From CAWIUB01 sp963839175 (lineage in GTDB: Bacteria; Actinomycetota; Actinomycetes; Mycobacteriales; Jatrophihabitantaceae), in contig CAWIUB010000031.1 in the NCBI GenBank assembly GCA_963839175.1, positions 1 to 62,022 on the forward strand: DNA of 62,022 bases. The letters are read 5' to 3'. Within the stretch, counting starts at the first letter, position 1; each line of letters starts with the position of its first letter. The translations under genes were made by a program, and so were the position numbers. Below the pieces are notes generated by a model. It did no database searches and was not told the origin of the DNA. It saw nothing but the letters and a program-made list of their open reading frames with translations. Shown one piece after another: positions 35,775 to 44,798 of this stretch.

Positions 35775-37328
35775 TCAGGCGGCCTGTGGGATGAGGTTGT
35801 CGGCGTAGCGCGACTGGTGCACGCGGCGGTGTTCCTGGGCCAGGTGGTGGGTCCAGTAGTCGTCGAAGTCGCCGTTGCTGCGCAGGGCGCGGAGTTTGAG
35901 GATGGCTTCGGCGCCGTCGAGTCCCCAGCGGGCGCCGGTGAGGTCCATTCTGTCCTTCACGAGGTGTCGGCAGGCGCCTTCGATGACGCCGGTGGCGATG
36001 GGCCAGCCGGCCCTCAGGGCGGTGGGGTAGTCCAGGTGTCGGGCCTTGTTGGTCAGGTAGGTCGCGCAGGTGTCGGCGCCGGCGCGGTGGGCGGGGTCCA
36101 GGCCGGCGCGGGTGGCTTGGCGGCGGATGGCACCGGCGACCCGGCGGGCTTTGCCGGCGAGGATGGCGCGGGCCTTGTCGGCGACCCATGCCTCGGTGGC
36201 GGGGTCGGCTTCGTGGTGGAAGCACCAGGCCGCTTTCCACAGGTATTCGAGGACGTGGATGAGGTCGATGAGGATGGTGACCGGCACGCCACGGTCGTGT
36301 GCTTCGGCGGCGATGCGGTTGATCTGGTGGTTGTTGCCGTCGACGAGCGCGATCCAGGTGCGGGCGTGGTCGGGGTCTCGGCGGTCGGCCTCGTCGAAGA
36401 TCTGGGAGACCACGGCCGCGGCGTCGTGCACGACGCTGGCGGTGAGCCACTTGCCGCTGATGGCCGGGCCGGGCGCGGCCTGGGCACGTTGGGCATCGGT
36501 GGCGGGCAGGATGTCGGCCGGGCTGCGCGCGGCCGGTGTGGCGTCGTAGACGACGCCGAGTTCGGCGAGGCGTTTGCGGTTGCGTTTCTCGCCCTTGGAC
36601 AGCCGGGTCGCCAGCTTGGGGCTGGTGTTCGCGGCCGCTTTCGCGGTGGCCGGGCGCAGCGCGTCGGGGCGCATGACGATGCCCTTGCCGTCGCAGGAGA
36701 GCACCAGCAGGTCCTCGCTGGCGCCGGGCGGTGGCCGCCGGGTGGTGTAGAAGGCGTCGATGTCGCACGCGGCGCGGGCAGCCAGGCCCTCGACCTGGCG
36801 TTTGCCTAGCCGCTGTCCGCTGGCGCGTTCGATCGCGTCGACGGTGTCCTCGTAGGAGCCGCGGCTGGCTTCGATCGCGGCCAGCCGGCGCAGCCCGTGG
36901 GAGTGCCGTTCGGCCGGCAGGTTGAGTGCGGCGTCGGCGGGATACAGGTTTTCGGCTGCGCGGGCGCGGTAGGCCAGCCGGGTCACGTCCAGCTCGCCGA
37001 AGATGGTGTGAAGCCCGCGGTGGTGCCCGGCCTCGACCGCCGTGTGCGCCACCTCGTGCACGTCGCGTACCTCGGACAGGCGCTGTTCCCGCGCGGCGCG
37101 CAGGTCCAGGTGGTCTTGCATCAGCTGACGCAACAACTCCCGACCCTGGGCGTCCAGGCGGGTCTCCAGCTCGGCGTGCTCGAGTGCCCCGGCCTGCTCG
37201 GCGTGCAGGAACGACACCATCTCATCGAACCGCTCCCGCGAGGCGGCGAACACGTCACCCTCGGCAGCGTCTGCCACCGCATCACCCCCGGCCGCGACGT
37301 TGCCGGGCACCGGCGCGGGCCCGCTCAT
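35775..37328 (-). CDS. ISKra4-family transposase (second type)
   Basis: The 517-residue enzyme starts MSGPAPVPGNVAAGG at 37326-37328, its ATG overlapping the DUF6788 stop (ATGA). It has VLSCDGKGIVMR, RTWIALVDGNNHQINRI and TGVIEGACRHLVKDRMDLTG as core motifs, and ARWGLDGAEAILKLRALRSN at the end. It is about half identical in look to the transposase at 20948. It appears intact. The long antisense frames through it are artefacts of composition. Confidence 0.9.
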   Translation of the reverse strand: MSGPAPVPGNVAAGGDAVADAAEGDVFAASRERFDEMVSFLHAEQAGALEHAELETRLDAQGRELLRQLMQDHLDLRAAREQRLSEVRDVHEVAHTAVEAGHHRGLHTIFGELDVTRLAYRARAAENLYPADAALNLPAERHSHGLRRLAAIEASRGSYEDTVDAIERASGQRLGKRQVEGLAARAACDIDAFYTTRRPPPGASEDLLVLSCDGKGIVMRPDALRPATAKAAANTSPKLATRLSKGEKRNRKRLAELGVVYDATPAARSPADILPATDAQRAQAAPGPAISGKWLTASVVHDAAAVVSQIFDEADRRDPDHARTWIALVDGNNHQINRIAAEAHDRGVPVTILIDLIHVLEYLWKAAWCFHHEADPATEAWVADKARAILAGKARRVAGAIRRQATRAGLDPAHRAGADTCATYLTNKARHLDYPTALRAGWPIATGVIEGACRHLVKDRMDLTGARWGLDGAEAILKLRALRSNGDFDDYWTHHLAQEHRRVHQSRYADNLIPQAA

Positions 37329-37633
37329 CGCCGTCGGCGGCCACCGCGTTGCGCCGCCCCGGCGCGCAGCGCCGCCACCCCGGCGTCGGCGGCGGCATCG
37401 AGCTCGCCGCGGGCCCGGGTGTAACGCTCCAGCGCGGCCCGAACCGGCGCCACCTCGTCCGCGGCCAGGGTCAGCGTCTTCGTCCTGCCGGCCTCCGGGT
37501 AGGCCAGCGCCGGGCTCTCGTGCGCGTCGCCGCTGGCACAGCGACAGGTCGGCTTGCCGCACCGGCGGCGCAACGTGAACAGGGTCCCCCGCACCATCAG
37601 CGGCTGCGGACGTGCTCGGCGTGCGGTCATCAT
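37325..37633 (-). CDS. DUF6788-like Cys/His protein, co-transcribed with transposase
   Basis: From ATG 37631-37633 (or 37630) the roughly 100-residue product reads FTLRRRCGKPTCRCASGDA, EAGRTKTLTLAADEVAPVRA and RYTRARGELDAAADAGVAAL. It keeps CGKPTCRC and the following beta and helix layout but has a shorter N-terminus than the others. It precedes the transposase in one operon, with a strong palindrome directly upstream. Confidence 0.75.
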   Translation of the reverse strand: MMTARRARPQPLMVRGTLFTLRRRCGKPTCRCASGDAHESPALAYPEAGRTKTLTLAADEVAPVRAALERYTRARGELDAAADAGVAALRAGAAQRGGRRRR

Positions 37634-37638
37634 CTCTC

Positions 37639-37667
37639 CTATCTGTTGGTAGTTTACTAACAGATAG
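37639..37667. promoter_or_regulatory. Palindrome just upstream of DUF6788-transposase operon
   Basis: CTATCTGTT and AACAGATAG are perfect 9-bp arms with an 11-bp centre. The site ends 5 bases before the DUF6788 start codon, placing it over the ribosome binding site or promoter. Confidence 0.7.
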
Positions 37668-37806
37668 GCAAGCACGATCTTGACCGAATGTGTGGGAACC
37701 AATGGCTCAGAGCCGCCCGCGTCGGCGATCTCAAGTCAGCGGATCACGCCGCTACCGTGTCCCTCCAGAAGAGCCGCACCGTTTGGTTTGCAGCCTCGGC
37801 GGCCGA

Positions 37807-39081
37807 TCAGCTTGGTCGGGCCTCGTGTTGGGCAGTCCACAGTGCGGAGATCGGCAGCGCACGCAGACGGTCGCCGAACGAGAGTGGCTCCGGGCCGGTG
37901 TAGAGAACGATCCCGGCGATGAGGTCGTCACCGACGCGTCGCACGAGACGCTCGATTCCGCGAAAGTCGTCGCGTCGGACGGTCTCGGCGGCCTTGACCT
38001 CGATCGCCACGAGTTCGCCCGAGGCCCGTTCGAGGAGTGCGTCGACCTCGTATCCGTCGCGGTCGCGGTAGTGGTAGAGCCGGACTGGCTCGTGCGACCA
38101 GGAAAGTTGGCGTCCGAGTTCGCCGAGCACGAAGTTCTCCAGCAGCGGGCCGACCGGGGCGGTTGGGTGTCGTGCCCGCTTCAGGCTCATGCCGATCAGG
38201 TACCCCGCCAGGCCTGGGTCGACGAGCGTGGTCTTCGGCGTCGCCACCGCGCGAGTGGTCAGGTTGCTCGACCAGGCGGGAACGCGGCGGATCACGAACA
38301 GCAACTCGAGGAGGTCGAGATATCGCTTGACCGTGCTCGCCGGAAGGCCGGTGCGGTTGCTGATGCCGTGCACGACGGTGAGCCCGGCCATCGAGGCCGC
38401 GGCGACGTTCAGCAGTCTGCGCATGTCGGTGGGACGCTCGATCGCCGACACCTGACGCACGTCCCGATTGATCAGATCCGCGATGTAGGACTCGAAGAAC
38501 CGAGACCGCCGGCCGGGGTCGGTGCGGCGCACCGCCTCCGGGTAGCCGCCGCGCAGCGCGCGGGCGACGTAGTCATCGCGTCGCAGGTCCGAACTGGCCA
38601 CGATCAGATCGGCGCCTTGGTCGAACACGGCATCGACCAGAACGTCCCCGGCTCGGCCGATCTCACCCTGTGAGAGCGGCCAGAGTTCGACGGTCTCGGA
38701 GCGGCCGGGAAGCAGGTCGGGAATCGCGTGCAGCGCGAACAACCGAGCCGAGCCGGTCAGCAGGAATCGACCCGGTCGCGGATCCCGGTCCACGCTATCC
38801 TTGATCGAGAGCAGGAGCTCCGGGACGCGTTGCACCTCATCGATGACGAGTAGCCCGTCGTGACGTACGAACCGCGTCGGGTCGGACTCGGCGGCCGCAC
38901 GGGTGGCGGCGTCGTCGAGGTAGCGCATTTCGGCGCCGGAGTGGTCGCCGACGACCAGGCTCGCCAGGGTGCTCTTGCCCGCTTGCCGCGCACCGTTCAA
39001 GACCACGACCCGGGTGTCCGCCAGGGCTGCCTGCACGTTGCGACGGGCGGATCGAGGGTAAAGCTCGCCTCCGGCCGTCAT
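37807..39081 (-). CDS. AAA ATPase with DUF4143 domain
   Basis: The 424-residue protein starts MTAGGELYPRSARRNVQ at 39079-39081. Walker A is LNGARQAGKSTLA, Walker B LLVIDEVQRVPEL, sensor LLTGSARL. The DUF4143 C-terminal half has SNRTGLPASTVKRYLDLLEL (a winged helix), LLENFVLGELGRQL and YHYRDRDGYEVDALLER, a PD-(D/E)xK-like nuclease-fold motif ending in AIEVKAAE. Such proteins are predicted DNA-acting ATPases of unknown biology. It looks intact. Confidence 0.88.
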   Translation of the reverse strand: MTAGGELYPRSARRNVQAALADTRVVVLNGARQAGKSTLASLVVGDHSGAEMRYLDDAATRAAAESDPTRFVRHDGLLVIDEVQRVPELLLSIKDSVDRDPRPGRFLLTGSARLFALHAIPDLLPGRSETVELWPLSQGEIGRAGDVLVDAVFDQGADLIVASSDLRRDDYVARALRGGYPEAVRRTDPGRRSRFFESYIADLINRDVRQVSAIERPTDMRRLLNVAAASMAGLTVVHGISNRTGLPASTVKRYLDLLELLFVIRRVPAWSSNLTTRAVATPKTTLVDPGLAGYLIGMSLKRARHPTAPVGPLLENFVLGELGRQLSWSHEPVRLYHYRDRDGYEVDALLERASGELVAIEVKAAETVRRDDFRGIERLVRRVGDDLIAGIVLYTGPEPLSFGDRLRALPISALWTAQHEARPS

Positions 39082-39100
39082 GGCGCAACCATAGCGGGGC

Positions 39101-39165
39101 ATGTGGTGGATCTGCCGAGGCACACGTGACGGATCTGCCGAGCTTGATGTGGTGGATCTGTCGGG
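39101..39165 (+). repeat. Three 23-bp-spaced direct repeats upstream of the DUF4143 gene
   Basis: GGATCTGCCGAG at 39108 and 39131 and GGATCTGTCGGG at 39154 are each preceded by TGTGGT- or CGTGAC-like bases, at exact 23-bp intervals. They may be an old IS21-like end, where such internal repeats bind transposase, or protein sites for the DUF4143 promoter. Confidence 0.5.
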
Positions 39166-39347
39166 GCGTATGTGGGGCGGGCCCGGTAACCGCTCTCGGT
39201 AAGATTCCGCGGGCCGCGCCCCGCGTTCGTTGTCAGCGCAGAGAGATCGTGCCGAACGGCCGTCGAGCTTGATCAATGTAACTGTCTTGCCGATGAGACG
39301 CGTGTTGCTGTCGATCTTCCTGCGCTTGGTAGACCCACGAGCTGTTA

Positions 39348-40685
39348 CAAAATGGGGCGCTTCCGGGTTCTTCGTGGGTCGGGTCTGGGTGTGACGGGCG
39401 CTTGGCGGCAGGATCTGTCGCATGCGCGACACCGAGTTGTACCGCCATCTGCTGGGGTTGGTCGCGCCGTGGGAGGTTGATCGCGTCGAGCTGTCGGCCC
39501 CCGGCGGGCGGGTGGACGTGTGGGTCGGGCATCCGGGCCGGACGCGGTTCGCGTGCCCGGACTGCGAGCGGGAGCTGGCGGTCTACGACCACGCCGAGGA
39601 GCGGGCTTGGCGGCATCTGGACTCGTGTGCGTTCTTGACGTTCCTGCACGCCCGCCCGCCGCGGGTCGAGTGCCCCGAGCACGGGGTGCGGCAGGTGCGG
39701 CTGCCGTGGGCTGAGCCGCACGCACGGTTCACCGTGTTGTTCGAGCGGCTGGCCATCGACGTGCTCGCCGCCTGCGACGTGGCCTCCGCGGCCGGGTTGC
39801 TGCGGGTCAGCTGGGATGAGGCGTGGCACCTGATGGACCGCGCGGTGGCCCGGGGCCTGACCGCGAAACCACTGACCGCCCCGGCGCATGTCGGGGTCGA
39901 TGAGAAGGCGGCCGGGCGGGGACAGGACTACATCACCGTGGTCGCCGACCTGGACACCGGCACCGTGGACTACATCGCCGACGAGCGACGCCAGGCCAGC
40001 CTGGACGGCTACTTCGAGAAGTTCACGCCCGAGCAGCTGGCCGGCATCCAGGCGGTCGCGATGGACATGTGGGAGCCGTTCGCCAACTCGGTGCGCGCGC
40101 ACCTGACCGACCCGGACGACAAGATCGTGTTCGACCGGTACCACCTGATGGGCTACCTCACCGGCGCGGTGGACACCGTCCGCAAGCAAGAGAACCGGGC
40201 GCTGGTCGCGGCCGGTGACAAGAGCCTGGCCGGTTCGAAGTACCTCTGGCTGTACTCGGCCGAGAACCTGCCCGACCGTCACGCCGACCGGTTCGCCACG
40301 CTGCAGGCCGGCGACCTGCGCACCGCGCGGGCGTGGGCGATCAAGGAGAGCCTGCGGCACTTCTGGTCCTATAAGCGCCGCGGCTGGGCGGCCAAGCACT
40401 TCAACCGCTGGTACTTCTGGGCCACCCACTGCCGGCTCAAACCGATCATCGACGCGGCTAAGACACTCAAACGTCACCAGGCGGGGCTGCTGTCCTACTT
40501 CGCCCACCGGATCACCAACGCCGGCGCCGAAGGCCTCAACTCCCGCATCCAGGCGATCAGAGTCTCAGCGCGTGGCTACCGCAACCGCGAGCACTTCAAG
40601 ACCGCGATCTACTTCCACCTCGGTGGCCTACAGCTCTACCCGGCCACACCATGACCCACGGACTTCCCGGAAGCGCCCAAAATGG
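39348..40685 (+). mobile_element. ISL3-family insertion sequence, copy 2
   Basis: The element covers 39356-40677 (1322 bp), with the same GGCGCTTCCGGG ends as copy 1. The 8-bp duplication CAAAATGG lies at 39348-39355 and 40678-40685. Nothing recognisable was interrupted. Confidence 0.95.
39422..40654 (+). CDS. ISL3-family transposase (copy 2)
   Basis: A 410-residue intact enzyme, identical in domains to copy 1 (zinc finger CPDCERE, DDE core VGVDEKAAG, AVAMDMWEPF, GAEGLNSRIQ). Near residue 16 it reads WEVDRVEL where copy 1 has WEVGRVEL. Copies 2, 3 and 4 share this form, so they probably arose from one recent burst. Confidence 0.95.
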   Translation: MRDTELYRHLLGLVAPWEVDRVELSAPGGRVDVWVGHPGRTRFACPDCERELAVYDHAEERAWRHLDSCAFLTFLHARPPRVECPEHGVRQVRLPWAEPHARFTVLFERLAIDVLAACDVASAAGLLRVSWDEAWHLMDRAVARGLTAKPLTAPAHVGVDEKAAGRGQDYITVVADLDTGTVDYIADERRQASLDGYFEKFTPEQLAGIQAVAMDMWEPFANSVRAHLTDPDDKIVFDRYHLMGYLTGAVDTVRKQENRALVAAGDKSLAGSKYLWLYSAENLPDRHADRFATLQAGDLRTARAWAIKESLRHFWSYKRRGWAAKHFNRWYFWATHCRLKPIIDAAKTLKRHQAGLLSYFAHRITNAGAEGLNSRIQAIRVSARGYRNREHFKTAIYFHLGGLQLYPATP

Positions 40686-41478
40686 CCGAACGCCGACTGC
40701 GGGACCGAGAGTTCGCCGTTGGGGCGAGGCAGATTTGGTCGGTCGTATCGTATTCGGTCGGCTGCGACGACTTGGGAGCTTCACGCTCAGCAGACGGCCC
40801 GGCCGCGCGTCGATTACGCAACAGGCTCCCACGTACCGCAGGCGCAGCAAGATCCGCCGTCAATTGGTTGACCGTGCTCGAGGCCGCAGGTGTTCAGCCA
40901 GCGCACGATCACGCCGCCGTCGCGTGCGTTCAGCTGGTGTGCCACGTAGGCAGAGAGGAGCTGATCGTGTAGGCGTAGCTCTTTGATGCCGTGTCGTGCG
41001 AGAGATGGAGGTGTGGCCCTCTGGAGCCGCCCTGCGGGGGGGCTTCAAACCGCCGTCTGCTGCGTTGGCTGAAGACCGTCGTGGTGAGCGAGACGGAAAA
41101 GGCGCACGTGATGCGTCAGGTGGGGATCGGGAAGACGGTGCGCAGCCTCGTTCGCGGGGTCGCTGTTGAAGTGTCGTTACGCGGAAGTGACATCAAAACC
41201 GGGGCCAAACATGTTGGGCTCCGGGATGAGCCCGGCGGGTGCCCGCTGATTGGCCGGGTGGTGTCCGGCATGTAGGCGACGTGAGCCCGGTCTGCTGCTC
41301 TCGTACGGAACGTGGGAAGGCGTGTGCCGGTACTGCCTGCCAGTTGTGGGGCGAGAGGGAGCGTGCCAAGCGGGTTGAGCCCATGAGGGACTGAGTACCG
41401 ATCCGGGGCGCGCCGGCGGATCGGCTCGTAGTAGCGGTGAATCTCCTGCTGGGCGCGGTGGGGGTGGAGCGAAGGGGC

Positions 41479-42660
41479 GTGCGCCGGGATGAACCGGCAT
41501 GGAGGAGGAGATGAGAACGCTCTACATCGAAGGTGTAGCGAACCACGATGGCCCCGAGTCATGCGTCGGCGTCCGTGAGGGCGTAGGCGAAGCGTTGACA
41601 GGGGTACATGCAGGCAGGGCTATTGAGCCGCGAAATGTCTCCTTGGTTTGGGGTGCCGACGCAGTTCCCCTTTGCGGAAGGCAATATCGCTGGCCGCGTT
41701 ATCGCGAGCTGCTGGCGGACCCCGCGCGGTCGAAGAACCCGAGCATGTGTGGAGCCTCCATGCGCGAGAACCGGGAGATCCCATGTCCGCCCGTCTGGTT
41801 GATCACCGGGCGGGCCGCTCAGGGAAGGCCGAGGCCGTACGCCTGAGATGAACGGACATGGGAAGTCAGATGGGCGAGTAGTACCCGCGAAGCCGCCGAA
41901 CAACGCCGCGCGAGCGGTCGCGGAGGCGGTGGAGGGAAGGCGCCCAGCCGAGGGGAACACGGACAGGCCGACACGTCCCGGACGCAGTGCCGGGCCAGGC
42001 GTGCCAAGCGGGTTGGACCGTGTGCGTGAAGTGGCACGAAGGGACAAGGACGCGCGGTTCACGGCGCTGCTGCACCATGTCGACGTCGACCGGCTCCGGG
42101 CGGCCTACCGAGCGATACGCCCGCAGGCCGCGCCGGGGGTGGACGGGGTGACGTGGGTGGCCTACGGGCAGGACCTGGAGTCGAATCTCCACGACCTGCA
42201 CCGGCGGCTGCACGCGGGCAGCTACCGGGCGAGTCCGTCGCGGCGGGCGTACATCCCGAAGGCGGACGGGCGGTTGCGACCGCTCGGCATTGCCACGCTG
42301 GAGGACAAGATCGTCCAGCGGGCCGTCGTCGAGGTGCTCAACGCCGTCTACGAGGTGGACTTCGCTGGCTTCTCTTACGGGTTCCGGCCGGGACGCAGCC
42401 CGCATGATGCGTTGGATGCGTTGGCGGCCGGGGTGACCCGGCACTGGTGCGCGGCTCTGCGGAACCGCAGCCAGCGCCACCGCCTGACCTGGGACCGGAT
42501 GAACCGCCTGGCGACGCGGTGGCTCCCGCCAGCCCGCATCCTGCATCCCTACCCCGACATGCGCTTCGACGCCAGAACCCGAGGCAGGAGCCCAGTGCGG
42601 TAGTTCCGCACGCTGGGATCTGTGCGGGGGGCCGCCCGCGACGGCGGTCCCTACCGCGAT
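41479..42660 (+). mobile_element. Group II intron A (second type), internally deleted
   Basis: It begins GTGCGCCGGGATG at 41479, matching the start of intron D at 50676. It ends with a domain V hairpin (GAGCCCAGTGC, GTTC, GCACGCTGGGATC at about 42589-42620) and a domain VI hairpin finishing CTACCGCGAT near 42660. It lies within intron B, upstream of B's ORF. The encoded protein is shortened, so it cannot move on its own. Confidence 0.7.
41848..42603 (+). CDS. Group II intron reverse transcriptase, catalytic core deleted
   Basis: The 251-residue frame has RT blocks 0-2a: LLHHVDVDRLRAAYRAIRPQ, APGVDGVTW, YIPKADGRLRPLGIATLEDK and GFSYGFRPGRSPHDALDALA. After AAGVT it jumps to RHWCAALRNRSQRHRLTWDR and DARTRGRSPVR, which is the extreme C-terminus of the family. 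About 200 residues with the YxDD site, thumb and most of domain X are gone. It can have no RT activity. Confidence 0.8.
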   Translation: MNGHGKSDGRVVPAKPPNNAARAVAEAVEGRRPAEGNTDRPTRPGRSAGPGVPSGLDRVREVARRDKDARFTALLHHVDVDRLRAAYRAIRPQAAPGVDGVTWVAYGQDLESNLHDLHRRLHAGSYRASPSRRAYIPKADGRLRPLGIATLEDKIVQRAVVEVLNAVYEVDFAGFSYGFRPGRSPHDALDALAAGVTRHWCAALRNRSQRHRLTWDRMNRLATRWLPPARILHPYPDMRFDARTRGRSPVR

Positions 42661-42715
42661 CAGGTCGTCGGTGGTTTCGTTCGTCGGTCAACCGGCGTGG
42701 TCCGGGAGGAACTGG

Positions 42716-42892
42716 ATGGGCGAGCTGAAGTTGGCAGAGAAGTCTGCGGGGAAGTCGTTCGACATTTCCAAGCAGGAGGTGTGGGAGGCCTATCGACAGG
42801 TGAGGGCGAATCGGGGCGCACCGGGGGTGGATGGGGTGACGCTGGCGGCGTTCGAGACCGATCTGAGGGACAACTTGTATCGGATCTGGAAT
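42716..42892 (+). pseudogene. Intron B reverse transcriptase, piece 1 (N-terminus)
   Basis: ATG 42716 gives GELKLAEKSAGKSFDISKQE, VRANRGAPGVDGVTLAAFET and DNLYRIWN. The last codon, AAT, is followed directly by the GTGCG start of intron C. The sequence resumes at 47499. The paralogous protein at 44799 continues NRLSSGSYFPPPV, exactly as the joined pieces do. Confidence 0.85.
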
Positions 42893-43119
42893 GTGCGCCG
42901 CGAATGCGGAGAGCAGGTGATCGGTAGGTAGTCACTTGGTCGAGGCAATGCTCTGCGGAAGATGGAGGATCGCTGGCCCTCCGGGATCGTCCTATGGGGG
43001 ATGGTTTCAAACCACCACATGCTGCGTTGGCTGAAGACCGTCGTGGTGAGCGATGTGGAAAAGGCGCACTGGATGCGTCAGGTGGGGACGAGGGAGACGA
43101 CAGGCTGTTGACGCGTCGA

Positions 43120-44456
43120 GAACTTAAGGCGCTTCCGGGAAGTCCGTGGGTCATGGTGTGGCCGGGTAGAGCTGTAGGCCACCGAGGTGGAAGTAGATCG
43201 CGGTCTTGAAGTGCTCGCGGTTGCGGTAGCCACGCGCTGAGACTCTGATCGCCTGGATGCGGGAGTTGAGGCCTTCGGCGCCGGCGTTGGTGATCCGGTG
43301 GGCGAAGTAGGACAGCAGCCCGCCTGGTGACGTTTGAGTGTCTTAGCCGCGTCGATGATCGGTTTGAGCCGGCAGTGGGTGGCCCAGAAGTACCAGCGGT
43401 TGAAGTGCTTGGCCGCCCAGCCGCGGCGCTTATAGGACCAGAAGTGCCGCAGGCTCTCCTTGATCGCCCACGCCCGCGCGGTGCGCAGGTCGCCGGCCTG
43501 CAGCGTGGCGAACCGGTCGGCGTGACGGTCGGGCAGGTTCTCGGCCGAGTACAGCCAGAGGTACTTCGAACCGGCCAGGCTCTTGTCACCGGCCGCGACC
43601 AGCGCCCGGTTCTCTTGCTTGCGGACGGTGTCCACCGCGCCGGTGAGGTAGCCCATCAGGTGGTACCGGTCGAACACGATCTTGTCGTCCGGGTCGGTCA
43701 GGTGCGCGCGCACCGAGTTGGCGAACGGCTCCCACATGTCCATCGCGACCGCCTGGATGCCGGCCAGCTGCTCGGGCGTGAACTTCTCGAAGTAGCCGTC
43801 CAGGCTGGCCTGGCGTCGCTCGTCGGCGATGTAGTCCACGGTGCCGGTGTCCAGGTCGGCGACCACGGTGATGTAGTCCTGTCCCCGCCCGGCCGCCTTC
43901 TCATCGACCCCGACATGCGCCGGGGCGGTCAGTGGTTTCGCGGTCAGGCCCCGGGCCACCGCGCGGTCCATCAGGTGCCACGCCTCATCCCAGCTGACCC
44001 GCAGCAACCCGGCCGCGGAGGCCACGTCGCAGGCGGCGAGCACGTCGATGGCCAGCCGCTCGAACAACACGGTGAACCGTGCGTGCGGCTCAGCCCACGG
44101 CAGCCGCACCTGCCGCACCCCGTGCTCGGGGCACTCGACCCGCGGCGGGCGGGCGTGCAGGAACGTCAAGAACGCACACGAGTCCAGATGCCGCCAAGCC
44201 CGCTCCTCGGCGTGGTCGTAGACCGCCAGCTCCCGCTCGCAGTCCGGGCACGCGAACCGCGTCCGGCCCGGATGCCCGACCCACACGTCCACCCGCCCGC
44301 CGGGGGCCGACAGCTCGACGCGATCAACCTCCCACGGCGCGACCAACCCCAGCAGATGGCGGTACAACTCGGTGTCGCGCATGCGACAGATCCTGCCGCC
44401 AAGCGCCCGTCACACCCAGACCCGACCCACGAAGAACCCGGAAGCGCCGAACTTAA
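43120..44456 (-). mobile_element. ISL3-family insertion sequence, copy 3
   Basis: The element covers 43128-44448, 1321 bp, one base shorter than the other copies. Its target duplication is GAACTTAA at 43120-43127 and 44449-44456. It lies in the 5' RNA region of intron C. Confidence 0.95.
43151..44382 (-). pseudogene. ISL3-family transposase (copy 3), frameshifted
   Basis: The protein matches copy 2 to KTLKRHQAG, then a missing base (CCC for CCCC near 43320) changes the frame. The normal end with GAEGLNSRIQ is lost, and with it the last catalytic Glu. The frame reads on out of the IS to 43078. This copy should be inactive unless supplied in trans. Confidence 0.88.
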
Positions 44457-44798
44457 AGATGACATCGAAACCGGGTTGGGTTCCAGAATCCGGGATGAGT
44501 CTGGCGGGTGCCCATGTATTGGCCAGGCGGTGTCCGGCGTAGAGGCGGCGTGAACCTCGTCTGCGGCTTTCGTGGGGAACGCGGGAAGGCGAGTGCGGAC
44601 ACGACCCAGGCGACATGACTGGGTGAGAGGGAGCGCTCCAAGCGGCGGAAACCGTGCGGGGTTGAGTACCGTCGCCGTGCTCGCTGGCGGACCGTCTCGT
44701 AGTAGCTGGGAAGCCTCTGTAATGGGGGTGGAGCCAAGGGGGCGGCTCGTCCGAGGAAGGTTTCTGGATCAACTGGCCGGAAGGCCGGGAGGAGTTCA

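Larger units (their letters stand above)
35741..37790. mobile_element. Second ISKra4-family element with co-directional DUF6788 gene
   Basis: The element spans 35751-37780 (2030 bp). Perfect 18-bp inverted ends open GGTGCGGCTCTTCTGGAG. GTTTGGTTTG flanks it at 35741-35750 and 37781-37790 (9 or 10 bp depending on which base is counted as IS). Unlike the copy at 20370 its two genes run the same way and overlap. Confidence 0.92.

Noticed and set aside
43078..44382. A 434-residue variant transposase
   Set aside because: The extra and altered C-terminus comes from a one-base deletion relative to three other copies and reads past the IS end.
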